NCBI RefSeq assembly: GCF_003696265.1
Contig: NZ_RFFH01000006.1
Span: 1 to 64,000 of the forward strand
Origin: Nocardia stercoris
GTDB taxonomy: Bacteria > Actinomycetota > Actinomycetes > Mycobacteriales > Mycobacteriaceae
Direction: 5' to 3'
DNA length: 64,000 nucleotides
The notes under the pieces: model-generated
Told to the model about the DNA's origin: nothing
The model's input: only the letters and a program-made list of their open reading frames with translations
Databases searched by the model: none
Position numbers and translations under genes: made by a program
Shown here: in pieces, positions 10,089 to 18,272 of the stretch
How the letters are laid out: every line of letters begins with the position of its first letter
Numbering within the stretch: the stretch's first letter is position 1

Positions 10089-10340
10089 TGACGATCTGGG
10101 GGTCGACTGAGTCGGCTCGATGTTCGTCAGCAGCTGCGCGGGGAAACCCGCCGTGGCGTCTGTACGTCGGCGACATCGTCGACGGTGCAGAGCCGGAAGT
10201 GTCCTCACGGAGACTCCGGCACGGCTGCAAGCATAACCTGCCCTGGGGTGATCCTTGCACCTACCCCATGACTCGTCGGCTTACGGTAAAGAGTTTACCA
10301 AGCCATCTACGACACCGTGTAGGGGGTACCGGAATTCGAT

Positions 10341-10799
10341 TCAGCGATCTTGATCAGTGGGCTCGACAGGCAAATCGACGATCGGAACTCGTTGCCGCAG
10401 CAGACCGTAAGTCTCCGCGCCGAGGACGATCAGCAGAGCACCGACAACCGTGCAGAACAGGGTCGGCCGGCTGTAGAAATCGAAGTGCTTGATCGCGGCA
10501 ACCACGATCATCACGACCAGAAGTTTGCCGACCCAGCTGGCGAGCATCACCATGCCCTGGATTCCGGTATCCAATTTCGCGGTGAACAGCACCAACATGA
10601 CCGTGGTCAGAATGAAGAACCCGCCGATTGCGGCACCGATCAGCGCGCCCCACACGCCCGGCCCGCCGGCGAAGATCCCACCGGCCACGGTCGCCACGAT
10701 CACCAGCACGACCAGGCCCGCGATCCCCCAGCGCAGGGCGGCGCGCAGCGCCTCGTCGGCGGCCGTGCGGGGTGCGGGTTGCTGCGAAGACGTGCTCAC
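10341..10799 (-). CDS. atpI: AtpI-like membrane protein
   Basis: This is a 152-residue protein with four predicted membrane helices (starting near residues 23, 47, 82 and 113), located between wecA and atpB. Its position and topology match the ATP synthase protein I / Rv1303 family, thought to help assemble the c ring in some bacteria. Sequence conservation in this family is low, so the call rests on context plus topology. The start is GTG 10799. It may be cotranscribed with wecA upstream and the atp genes downstream. Confidence 0.8.
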   Translation of the reverse strand: MSTSSQQPAPRTAADEALRAALRWGIAGLVVLVIVATVAGGIFAGGPGVWGALIGAAIGGFFILTTVMLVLFTAKLDTGIQGMVMLASWVGKLLVVMIVVAAIKHFDFYSRPTLFCTVVGALLIVLGAETYGLLRQRVPIVDLPVEPTDQDR

Positions 10800-10862
10800 G
10801 GCCCCGAACTCTACCGACCGCGATCTCGCCCGGAACGGGCGGCCCGCGGCGTCACATCCGGG

Positions 10863-12065
10863 TCAGGCCGCGTGCTCGGCGTCGTCGGCCGGTGCCTTGA
10901 CGGGCCGGCGCCGCAACGCCGGCACCGCGGTGACCACCAGCGCGACGATCAGTCCGGCACCGAACATGAGCAACACCACCCGCCGGTCCATCAGCGAACT
11001 GCCGACCGCCCCGAAGGCCAGCACACCGACCCAGAGATAGATCAACAACGCGACGCGACGCTGGGAATGACCGATCTGCAGCAGCCGGTGATGCAGGTGC
11101 ATCTTGTCCGGCGTCGAGAAACTCACGCCCGCGCGCAGCCGGCGGATCACCGCCAGCACGAGATCCAGCACCGGAATGAACATCACCGCGCCCACCAGCA
11201 GCAGCGGCGAGAGCAGGCCGACGATGTCGCGCGGACCGTAACCGGTGAGCGGGATCCGGCCCGACGCGCCCGTGGAACACGCGGCCAGCATCAGGCCGAT
11301 CAGCATGGAACCGGTGTCGCCCATGAAGATTCGCGCCGGATGGAAATTGTGCGGCAGGAATCCCAGGCATGCGCCGGCCATCGCGGCGGCCAGCATCGCC
11401 GGCGGATAGGTGTTGACGTCACCGGACTGGCTGTAGAGCAGGCCGATGGTGAACACCAGGACCGCGGTACTGGCGATCAAGCCCAGGCCGGCGGCCAGTC
11501 CGTCGAGGCCGTCGACGAAGTTCATGGCGTTGATCATCACGACCGTGAAGGCGATGGTCCCCACCACGCCCTGCACCGTGTCGAGCACGACGGTGGTCTG
11601 GCTGAACGGGTTGTAGATCACCACCCAGCTCAGGCCCAGCAACGCCATGACCAGGGCGGCGGTCACCTGACCGCTCAGTTTGGTGAGCGCGTCCAGCCCC
11701 CAGCGGTCGTCGATCATGCCGACCAGCACGATGATCGTCCCCGCGATCAGCACGGCGGGAATGTCGGCACCGAATTCGAAGCCGCGGCGCAGCGCGGGCA
11801 GCTGGTGCGCGAACAGCACCGCCACCATCACACCGAAGTACATGCCCAGGCCGCCCCAGCGCGGAATCGGCTTCACGTGCACGTCACGTTGCCGTGGCAC
11901 GGCCACGGCACCGACCTTGATGGCCAGCACCCGGACTCCGCCGGTGGACAGCAATGTCACCACCGCCGATACCAGCAGCACGAGCATCAGCTCGCGCAGC
12001 GGTACCACCGCGCCCTGACTGAACACGGCGTTCTGTTGGGCCAGTACGGCCGTGTGGTCGAACAT
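10863..12065 (-). CDS. wecA: Decaprenyl/undecaprenyl-phosphate GlcNAc-1-phosphate transferase
   Basis: This MraY/WecA-family enzyme transfers GlcNAc-1-phosphate to a polyprenyl phosphate in the membrane. In mycolic-acid actinomycetes this starts the linker that joins arabinogalactan to peptidoglycan. The 400-residue product has about eleven membrane helices and the family motifs MIDDRWGLDALTK, NAMNFVDGLDGLAAG and FMGDTGSMLIGL, which bind Mg2+ and the nucleotide. The C-terminal basic tail is unremarkable. It lies 11 bp after sua5, matching the Rv1301-Rv1302 order. Confidence 0.95.
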   Translation of the reverse strand: MFDHTAVLAQQNAVFSQGAVVPLRELMLVLLVSAVVTLLSTGGVRVLAIKVGAVAVPRQRDVHVKPIPRWGGLGMYFGVMVAVLFAHQLPALRRGFEFGADIPAVLIAGTIIVLVGMIDDRWGLDALTKLSGQVTAALVMALLGLSWVVIYNPFSQTTVVLDTVQGVVGTIAFTVVMINAMNFVDGLDGLAAGLGLIASTAVLVFTIGLLYSQSGDVNTYPPAMLAAAMAGACLGFLPHNFHPARIFMGDTGSMLIGLMLAACSTGASGRIPLTGYGPRDIVGLLSPLLLVGAVMFIPVLDLVLAVIRRLRAGVSFSTPDKMHLHHRLLQIGHSQRRVALLIYLWVGVLAFGAVGSSLMDRRVVLLMFGAGLIVALVVTAVPALRRRPVKAPADDAEHAA

Positions 12066-12076
12066 CTAGCAGGCCG

Positions 12077-12742
12077 TCACCGAGCGGTCTGCGGGGACAG
12101 GTCCGCCGGATCGATCCCCAGCACCTCCGAGATCTGCGCGGTGGTGACGGCACCCTCGCGCAGGATCCGCGGCACGTCGCCGGTGAGATCCACGATGGTG
12201 GAGGCGACGCCGTGCTCTGCGACACCGCCGTCGAGGTAGACGCTCACCAGGTCGCCGAGCTGGTCGCGGGCCGCGGCGGCCGTGGTGGCGGGCGGCTGTC
12301 CGGAGACGTTGGCGCTGGACACCGCCAGCGGGCCGACCTCGCGCAGCAGTTCGAGTGCGATGGGGTGCAACGGCATGCGCAACATCACCGTGCCGCGAGC
12401 GTCACCGAGGTCCCAGGCCAGCGACGGCGCCTGCTGCACGACCAGGCTGAGCCCGCCCGGCCAGAACGCGCTGATCAGGTCGCGGGCGTTGCCCGGCACC
12501 GAGAACACGAGCCCGTCGATCGTGGTCCAGGATCCGACCAGTACCGGCACCGGCATATCGCGACCGCGGCGCTTCGCGGCCAGCAGCGAGGCGACCGCGG
12601 CGGAATCGAACGCGTCGGCCGCCAGGCCGTACAGCGTGTCGGTCGGGATGACGGCCAGCCGTCCGGATTTCAGCGCGGTGCGCGCGGCCGTCAGGCCGGC
12701 GGCACGGGAATCGGGATCGGAGCAGTCGTAGACGGTACTCAC
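12077..12742 (-). CDS. L-threonylcarbamoyladenylate synthase (Sua5/YrdC family)
   Basis: The enzyme makes threonylcarbamoyl-AMP from threonine, bicarbonate and ATP, the first step of t6A37 modification of ANN-decoding tRNAs. The 221-residue protein shows family motifs in order: the KSGRLAVIPTDTLYGLAADAF region, KRRGRDMPVPVLV, the hydrophobic WPGGLSLVVQQ stretch and VSSANVSGQPPATT. It has the YrdC core and only a short C-terminal part, not the full Sua5 domain. GTG 12742 opens the frame. It begins the sua5-wecA-atpI-atp run. Confidence 0.94.
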   Translation of the reverse strand: MSTVYDCSDPDSRAAGLTAARTALKSGRLAVIPTDTLYGLAADAFDSAAVASLLAAKRRGRDMPVPVLVGSWTTIDGLVFSVPGNARDLISAFWPGGLSLVVQQAPSLAWDLGDARGTVMLRMPLHPIALELLREVGPLAVSSANVSGQPPATTAAAARDQLGDLVSVYLDGGVAEHGVASTIVDLTGDVPRILREGAVTTAQISEVLGIDPADLSPQTAR

Positions 12743-12880
12743 GCGGCAGAGTCTAGCCTGGGCCGGTCAGCGGCCGAAGGCGGCGGCGGAGGGTGAGCGC
12801 GCAGGCCGCCCGGTCCGGGCTCGTTCTTTCCGGCCGGTCGCGGGACCGCGGTCGCCGCCGCCCGGTGGCGGCTCGCGTTC

Positions 12881-13723
12881 TCATCGGGTCAGGCGACCCA
12901 GAACCGATGCGGCGCAGGCGATTCCGATCGCGGCGGCCGCGGTCAGCACGCCCAGGTCCAGCCCCAGCCGGTAGCTGCCGCCGACCAGGAGCCCGCGCAG
13001 TGCCTCCACCTCGTAGCTGAGCGGATTCACGTGACTGATCACCTTCAGCCAGCCCGGCATGACCGCGATCGGGTACAGCGCGTTGGAGGCGAAGAACAGC
13101 GGCATCATTATCGCCTGGCCGATACCCATCAGGCGGTCCCGCTTCACCACCAGCCCGGCGATCGTCATGGACAGGCAGGCGAAGAACGAGGTGCCCAGCA
13201 CGACCGCGAGGATCGCGGCCAGCAGTTTCAGCGGATTCGGGGTGATGTGCACGCCCATCAGCACCGCCAGCACCACGATGATCAGCACCTGCGCGATCGC
13301 CCGGACCCCGGCGGCGAAACATTTGCCGGTGATCAGGGCGGCGCGCGGGGTCGGCGTCACCATGAGCTTGTTGAGGATGCCGGCGTCGCGGTCCCAGATC
13401 AGCAGGATGCCGTAGAAGATCGCGATGAACAGCGCGGATTGCGCGATGATGCCCGGCGCCAGGAAGTCCAGGTACGGCATGGACCCGGTGGGGATCGAGC
13501 GCAGCCGCGAGAACGTGGTGCCGAAGATCAGCAGCCACAGCGCGGGCTGGATGGTCCGGGTGACCAGTTCGCTGCGGTCGGCGCGCAGTTTCTGCAGCTC
13601 GACCAGGGCGAACGTGGCGATGCTCGAGCCCAGGGCGCCGATCCGGGCGAGCCCGGTAGGCGCCAGGCGCAGCGGCGGGTACTCAGCCGGCGCGCTGAGC
13701 GGTTCGACGGGTGTTGCGGACAC
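12881..13723 (-). CDS. ABC-2 type transporter permease (DrrB-like)
   Basis: A 280-residue membrane protein with about six helices forms the transmembrane part of a drug- or lipid-exporting ABC system. Family features include the helix preceded by IQPALWLLIFGTTFSRL, the KLMVTPTPRAALITGK cytosolic loop and the NPLSYEVEALRGLLVG segment near the end. Its first 41 bp overlap the ATPase gene, so the two are translated together. It follows marR and the ATPase in a three-gene operon. The substrate is unknown; DrrAB-type pairs often export antibiotics or complex lipids. Confidence 0.92.
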   Translation of the reverse strand: MSATPVEPLSAPAEYPPLRLAPTGLARIGALGSSIATFALVELQKLRADRSELVTRTIQPALWLLIFGTTFSRLRSIPTGSMPYLDFLAPGIIAQSALFIAIFYGILLIWDRDAGILNKLMVTPTPRAALITGKCFAAGVRAIAQVLIIVVLAVLMGVHITPNPLKLLAAILAVVLGTSFFACLSMTIAGLVVKRDRLMGIGQAIMMPLFFASNALYPIAVMPGWLKVISHVNPLSYEVEALRGLLVGGSYRLGLDLGVLTAAAAIGIACAASVLGRLTR

Positions 13724-14501
13724 CGGTCAGTCCTCCCTCGGTGGCGTTGTCGTCGGTGAGGGCGGCTCCGGCGTGGTGGCGGAACACGTCCTCGAGGGTC
13801 GCGTCGGGTCCGATCGCGGCCTTCAGTTCGGCGGGCGCGCCGACCGCGCGCAGTACTCCCTTGTGCAGCAATGCGATTCGATCGCAGAGCACGTCGGCCT
13901 CGTCCATGTAGTGGGTGGTGAGCAGCACCGTGGTGCCGTATTCGGCACGCAGCCGGGCCACTCGGGCCCAGACGCTGTCGCGGGCGATCGGGTCCAGGCC
14001 GACGGTGGGTTCGTCCAGGATCAGCAGCGCCGGGCGGTTGACCAGGGCCTGCGCGAGTTCCAGGCGCCGGACCATGCCGCCGGAATAGGCGGCGGCGGGC
14101 CGGTCGGCGACGTCGAGCAGGTCCATGGCGTCGAGTGCCTCGTCGACGCGGGCGGCCCGTTCCCGGCGCGGCACGTCGAGCAGCCGCGCGAACCAGGCCA
14201 CGTTCTGCCGCCCGGTCAGCGCGCCTTCGATGGACAGCTGCTGCGGGACGTACCCGAGGTTGTAGCGAATGTCGGTGTCGCGCTGCCCGACCGGGAAGCC
14301 GAAGACGCGGACCGTGCCCTGCTGCACCGGGGTGAGGGTGGCGAGCAGGCGGATGGTGGTGGTCTTGCCCGCGCCGTTGGGCCCGAGCAGCCCGAACGCC
14401 TCGCCGCGTTCGATGCGCAGGTCGAGGTGGTCGAGGACGGTGTGCTCGCCGTAGCGATGGGTGAGGCCGTGACACTCCACGGCCGCTACGGGTTCGTTCA
14501 C
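13683..14501 (-). CDS. ABC transporter ATP-binding protein (DrrA-like)
   Basis: The 272-residue ATPase partner has all nucleotide-binding motifs: Walker A GPNGAGKTTTI near residue 40, Q-loop in VPQQLSIEGAL, signature YSGGMVRRLELAQALV, Walker B LLILDEPTVGLD and the switch His in LLTTHYMDEAD. It also has the DrrA-type C-terminal extension. Its ATG overlaps the marR stop by 4 bp (ATGA), and its end overlaps the permease, so all three genes form one tightly coupled operon. Export is probably controlled by the MarR protein encoded first. Confidence 0.94.
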   Translation of the reverse strand: MNEPVAAVECHGLTHRYGEHTVLDHLDLRIERGEAFGLLGPNGAGKTTTIRLLATLTPVQQGTVRVFGFPVGQRDTDIRYNLGYVPQQLSIEGALTGRQNVAWFARLLDVPRRERAARVDEALDAMDLLDVADRPAAAYSGGMVRRLELAQALVNRPALLILDEPTVGLDPIARDSVWARVARLRAEYGTTVLLTTHYMDEADVLCDRIALLHKGVLRAVGAPAELKAAIGPDATLEDVFRHHAGAALTDDNATEGGLTGVRNTRRTAQRAG

Positions 14502-14968
14502 GCGGTACTCCCCTGTTCGTGCCGGTGCAGCCGGTCGGTCAGTTCGCTGACCACGGCCAGACCGCGTTCCAGTTCGGTTCGTTGCTGTGGAGTCAGTTCG
14601 GCCAGCGCGGCACCCAGGGCGGTGTGCCGGACCTGCCGGCGTTCGTCGACCGTGCGTTGCACGGCCGGTGGCAGGCTGAGCCGGCCGACCCGCCGGTCCT
14701 GCGGATCCGGTTCGCGGACCAGCAATTCGGCTTGGACCAGCGCGGTGACGAAGGTCGACACCGAGTTGGGAACCAGTCCGAGTTCGGCCGCGGCCGCCTT
14801 CACCGAGATGCCGGGGTTGCGGCCGACGAGCCGCAGGAACTCCGCCTGCGCCCCGCTGATGCCGGGCTGCTCGAAGGATCGCCCGGCCAACCGGGTCAAC
14901 TGCCGACGGAACCGGCCGAACACCCGGACCAGCGTGAGGGCGAGTTCCGCGTCGGTCGTTTCTTCCAC
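14498..14968 (-). CDS. MarR family transcriptional regulator
   Basis: The 156-residue protein has the MarR winged helix: helix-turn-helix about residues 55-85 (ISVKAAAAELGLVPNSVSTF) and the wing LLVREPDPQDRRVGRLSL. As first gene of the operon with an ABC exporter it is most likely an autorepressor released by a ligand that the transporter exports. The upstream DNA at 14972-14999 contains an inverted repeat, ATACCTCTGAATCAGAGGTAT, a good operator candidate because it ends 4 bp from the start codon. Confidence 0.92.
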   Translation of the reverse strand: MEETTDAELALTLVRVFGRFRRQLTRLAGRSFEQPGISGAQAEFLRLVGRNPGISVKAAAAELGLVPNSVSTFVTALVQAELLVREPDPQDRRVGRLSLPPAVQRTVDERRQVRHTALGAALAELTPQQRTELERGLAVVSELTDRLHRHEQGSTA

Positions 14969-14975
14969 CCTGACA

Positions 14976-14996
14976 GAATACCTCTGAATCAGAGGT
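14976..14996. promoter_or_regulatory. Palindromic operator candidate upstream of the MarR-ABC operon
   Basis: ATACCTCTGA and TCAGAGGTAT form a 10-bp perfect inverted repeat around a single central base, just upstream of the marR start at 14968. Size and placement fit autoregulation by the MarR dimer; binding is inferred. Confidence 0.65.
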
Positions 14997-15065
14997 ATCT
15001 CACGAGTTGCGATCGCCCTGATCGCAACGGCCGGCAGCCGATCGGGCGAGGAGTCGCGGACCGGG

Positions 15066-15713
15066 TTACGCCTCGGGCGCGGGTTGGCGGCGTAGTTCCA
15101 TGGCCAGGTCCACGTGGCCCGCGTCCAGCAGGAATCCGAGGAACAGGGCCCGGAACGCCGAGTCGAAGTACTCCGGCGGCACGGAACCGGGCACCGCGAG
15201 TTCGTGCAGCGCGAATCCGTGGGCGACCGCGGCGAAGGCGGGCGCGACCGCTTCCGGATCGGGCGCGCCGGCGGCGCGCACCGCCGCGGCCGACACCTGC
15301 CGGCTCATGGCGAGGGCGTCGGCGACCGCGTCGCGGAATTCGGGGTGCCGCGCGGCGTGCAGGTACGCCTCGAGCATCGCGAGGGTGTCCGGGAATCGGG
15401 GTGCCACGGCCGGAGTGAAGGCCGCGACCACTTCTTCCGGCGAGCTGTGGGCTTCGGCGAGCGCCTCGGCCAGTTCCTCCTGGACGGCGGCGTCGGCGGC
15501 GACCGAGTCCCGCAGCGCCTCCTCGATCAAGGCGCCGATCGAGTCGAAGAAGTAGCTGACCGTGGCCAGCGGCAGGCCGGCCCGTTCGGTGACGGCGCGG
15601 TGCGTGATTCCGGCGACCCCCTCGGCCGCCGCGACCTCGACGGTCGCCCGCAGCAACGCGGCACGCCGCGCCTGAGCGCTGGGGCGATGGCGGCGTTCGG
15701 TCACAGCGCCCAT
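15066..15713 (-). CDS. TetR family transcriptional regulator
   Basis: The 215-residue repressor has a typical TetR N-terminal helix-turn-helix (RRAALLRATVEVAAAEGVAGITHRAV region, then AGLPLATVSYFFDSI) and an all-helical ligand domain. The open frame reaches 15752, but its first 13 residues would be encoded by the palindromic operator itself, so ATG 15713 (or GTG 15704) is preferred. No clear ribosome binding site precedes 15713, and the message may be leaderless. It is divergent from the amidase gene across two operators, so the amidase is the likely target. Confidence 0.9.
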   Translation of the reverse strand: MGAVTERRHRPSAQARRAALLRATVEVAAAEGVAGITHRAVTERAGLPLATVSYFFDSIGALIEEALRDSVAADAAVQEELAEALAEAHSSPEEVVAAFTPAVAPRFPDTLAMLEAYLHAARHPEFRDAVADALAMSRQVSAAAVRAAGAPDPEAVAPAFAAVAHGFALHELAVPGSVPPEYFDSAFRALFLGFLLDAGHVDLAMELRRQPAPEA

Positions 15714-15721
15714 CCTACGAG

Positions 15722-15739
15722 TCTGGAAGATCTTCCAGA
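15722..15739. promoter_or_regulatory. Perfect palindromic operator, TetR/amidase intergenic region
   Basis: TCTGGAAGATCTTCCAGA is an 18-bp perfect palindrome 9 bp from the preferred TetR start. A related 22-bp imperfect palindrome lies at 15753-15774. It very probably binds the TetR product. Confidence 0.75.
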
Positions 15740-15752
15740 GATTCCTGCCCAA

Positions 15753-15774
15753 AGTCTGGAAGACCTTCTAGACT
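15753..15774. promoter_or_regulatory. Second, imperfect operator for the TetR regulator
   Basis: This imperfect inverted repeat has AGTCT/AGACT outer arms and GAAG/CTTC inner arms, sharing the core CTGGAAGA with the operator at 15722. It ends 8 bp before the amidase ATG at 15783, so a bound repressor would block that start site. Confidence 0.65.
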
Positions 15775-15782
15775 TTTCGCTC

Positions 15783-17180
15783 ATGAAGTCTGTGCACGCG
15801 TTCCGCGACGACGCTCTCGGCGACCACGACGCGGTCGCCCTCGCCCGCCTGATCCGCACCGGCGAGCTGAGCCCGCAGGAGCTCGCGACCGCGGCCATCG
15901 CCCGCGCCCGCACCGTCGACCCCGAACTGAACGCAGTCGAACTGCCCGCCTACGACACGCCGCGCTACGCGCACAGCCCCGCCGGCGGCCTCTACGGCGT
16001 GCCCACCTTCATCAAGGACAACACCGACGTCGCCGGCCTGCCCACCACCCACGGCAGCGAGGCGTTCCGCGCCCGGCCCGCCGCGAAAGACGGCCAGTAC
16101 ACGGCCCAATACCTCGGCACCGGAATGACATTCATCGGCAAGACCCGGATGCCGGAGTTCGGGCTCAGCGCCTCGACCGAGTTCATGACCGGCCTGCCCA
16201 CCCGCAACCCGTGGAACACCGAGTACTCGATCGGCGCCTCGTCCGGCGGGTCGGCCGCGCTGGTGGCGGCCGGCGTCGTGCCGATCGCGCACGCCAACGA
16301 CGGCGGCGGCTCGATCCGGATCCCCGCCGCCTGCGGTGGGCTGGTCGGCCTCAAACCCAGCCACGGCCGCCACATCGACGGCGAACAGGTCCGGCAGTTG
16401 CCGATCAAGATGATCTCCGAGGGTGTGGTGACCCGCACCGTGCGCGACACCGCCGCGTTCGTGGCCGCCATGGAAGACCGTTGGCGCAACCCGAAACTCG
16501 CGCCCATCGGGCTGGTCCAAGGCCCCGCCCAGCGGCAGCTGCGGGTCGGCCTGATGATGGAATCGGTCAACGACGCCACCGTGGACGCGCCCACCCGCGA
16601 CGCCGTGGAACGCACCGCCGCACTACTGGAACAGGCCGGACACATCGTCGAGCCGGTCGCGCCGCCGGTCACCCCGCAGTTCGCCGAGGACTTCGTCCAA
16701 TACTGGGGTCTGCTGGCCGATCTCGCGGTCAGCACCGGAAAGCTGATCCTGGACAAGTCCTACGACGCCGGCAAATCCGACGGCCTGGCGCTGGGCCTGC
16801 GCGCCCACCACCGCCGCAACCTGAGCCGCACCCCCGGCGCGTTGCTGCGCCTGAACCGGGCCGCGGCCGCCTACGCGCGGCTGTTCACCCGCCACGAGGT
16901 CGTGCTCTCCCCCGTGCTGAGCCACACCACCCCGAAGCTCGGTCACCTCGCACCGACCCAGCCCTACGACCAGCTGATGGACCGCCTCCTGCGCTACTGC
17001 GGCTACACGCCGCTGCACAACATCACCAAGACCCCCGCCATCTCGCTGCCGATGGGCCGCACCCCCGAGGGCCTTCCGGTCGGCGTGATGCTGTCGGGCG
17101 CCTACGGCGACGAGCGCACCCTGCTGGAGGTGTCGTTCCTGCTGGAGGAAGCGCAGCCCTTCGCCCGCATCCAGGACTGA
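15783..17180 (+). CDS. Amidase (amidase signature family)
   Basis: Amidase-signature enzymes hydrolyse carboxamides with a Ser-cisSer-Lys triad. All three are visible in this 465-residue protein: Lys in GVPTFIKDNTDVAG, cis-Ser in GASSGGSAALVAAG and the nucleophilic Ser in DGGGSIRIPAACGGLVGL. ATG 15783 is used because upstream residues in the same frame belong to antisense TetR DNA. It is not a GatA: no gatB or gatC is nearby. The divergent TetR gene and twin operators imply induction by a substrate-like ligand, whose identity is not visible. Confidence 0.93.
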   Translation: MKSVHAFRDDALGDHDAVALARLIRTGELSPQELATAAIARARTVDPELNAVELPAYDTPRYAHSPAGGLYGVPTFIKDNTDVAGLPTTHGSEAFRARPAAKDGQYTAQYLGTGMTFIGKTRMPEFGLSASTEFMTGLPTRNPWNTEYSIGASSGGSAALVAAGVVPIAHANDGGGSIRIPAACGGLVGLKPSHGRHIDGEQVRQLPIKMISEGVVTRTVRDTAAFVAAMEDRWRNPKLAPIGLVQGPAQRQLRVGLMMESVNDATVDAPTRDAVERTAALLEQAGHIVEPVAPPVTPQFAEDFVQYWGLLADLAVSTGKLILDKSYDAGKSDGLALGLRAHHRRNLSRTPGALLRLNRAAAAYARLFTRHEVVLSPVLSHTTPKLGHLAPTQPYDQLMDRLLRYCGYTPLHNITKTPAISLPMGRTPEGLPVGVMLSGAYGDERTLLEVSFLLEEAQPFARIQD

Positions 17181-17331
17181 GCGCGGCCGATCCGCGCCGG
17201 GCTGCCCTTCGCCGGCGGCCCGGACAGTTCGCCCGTTCCGGGATGCGCTGCGGTGGAACAGAATTCATCGCAGCTCGGCAGGCAACAAGTGTGGAGCCGT
17301 CGCCCGCATCCGGGGCCGACGGGTCCACGAG

Positions 17332-17360
17332 AGGCCCGGGCCGGTAGGGGGCCCGGGCCT
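17332..17360. terminator. Bidirectional terminator between amidase and prmC
   Basis: AGGCCCGGGCC (17332-17342) pairs perfectly with GGCCCGGGCCT (17350-17360) around a 7-nt loop. The genes on both sides converge on it, and one arm touches the prmC stop codon. There is no T-tract, as is common in GC-rich actinobacteria. Confidence 0.7.
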
Positions 17361-18270
17361 ACCAGGCCGTTCGGCCGGAACCGCCGCAGCCGGACGTACG
17401 GCGGACGGTGACGAAGCGCGGCTTTCCGGCGAGGTCGGGATGTTCTGTCACCGAACCGAATTCACCGCGATCACGGAACAGTGCCGCGACCCCGGAACCG
17501 TTGGTGTCGTCGTGTTCGACCGCGGCCACCCCGCCCGGGCGCAGCAGGCGGGCGATCGTGCCGACCATCGGGCGGATCACATCCAGGCCGTCGACGCCGC
17601 CGAACAGCGCGAGATGCGGATCATGGTCGGCCACTTCGGGATCCAGGACGGCGTCCACCGGAATATAGGGCGGGTTGGCCACCACGATGTCGACCTGACC
17701 GGACAGCGCGGCGAGAACCTCCGGGTCGGTGACGTCGCCCGCGTGCACGGTGATCGGCGTATCACCTTCGGCGGCTTGCCGATCCGCGTTGCGCCGGGCC
17801 CAGCTCAGCGCGTCCGGGTCCAGTTCGACGGCGTGCACCTGCGCATCCGGGCGCGCGTGCGCGATCGCCAGCGCCAAAGCGCCCGAACCGGTACACAGAT
17901 CCACCACCACCGGCTGCGGATGCCACACGGCCGCGACTTGTTCCAGCGCCCAAGCGAATACGAGCTCGGTCTCGGGTCGCGGCACGAAGACACCGGGGCC
18001 GACCTCGAGGTCGATCTCGCCCATCCCGGCCACCCCGGTCAAGTGCTGCAACGGAATTCGTGTAGCCCGCTGCGCCACCAGAGCCCGGAACCGTTCCAGC
18101 TGATCGGGTTCGAAGCTCGGGGTCATCGCCAGCCAGCCCCGTGCGACACCGAGCACATGCGCCGCGAGCAGTTCCGCGTCGGTCTGCGGACTGTGCACGC
18201 CGGCCGCGGCCAGCCGGGCGGCCGCCGCCACCACCTCGGCCCGCACCCGGGCCGGTTCCGCCGCACCCAC
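17359..18270 (-). CDS. prmC: Peptide chain release factor N5-glutamine methyltransferase
   Basis: PrmC (HemK) methylates the glutamine of the GGQ motif of release factors using S-adenosylmethionine. The 303-residue protein has an N-terminal helical domain, the SAM motif VVDLCTGSGALALAIA and the catalytic NPPYIP. GTG 18270 lies 2 bp after the prfA stop, with GGAG inside the end of prfA, so it is coupled to its own substrate gene. The C-terminal 15 residues (RRTSGCGGSGRTAW) exceed the usual domain end and look unconstrained. Confidence 0.95.
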   Translation of the reverse strand: MGAAEPARVRAEVVAAAARLAAAGVHSPQTDAELLAAHVLGVARGWLAMTPSFEPDQLERFRALVAQRATRIPLQHLTGVAGMGEIDLEVGPGVFVPRPETELVFAWALEQVAAVWHPQPVVVDLCTGSGALALAIAHARPDAQVHAVELDPDALSWARRNADRQAAEGDTPITVHAGDVTDPEVLAALSGQVDIVVANPPYIPVDAVLDPEVADHDPHLALFGGVDGLDVIRPMVGTIARLLRPGGVAAVEHDDTNGSGVAALFRDRGEFGSVTEHPDLAGKPRFVTVRRTSGCGGSGRTAW

Positions 18271-18272
18271 GA

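Noticed and set aside
12881..14968. MarR-DrrAB-like genes as part of an antibiotic gene cluster
   Set aside because: No biosynthetic genes (PKS, NRPS, terpene, RiPP) lie in the window; exporters of this kind are common on their own.
15114..15782. N-terminal extension of the amidase to 688 residues
   Set aside because: The extra 223 codons are antisense to the TetR gene and cross its operators; amidase similarity begins at ATG 15783.
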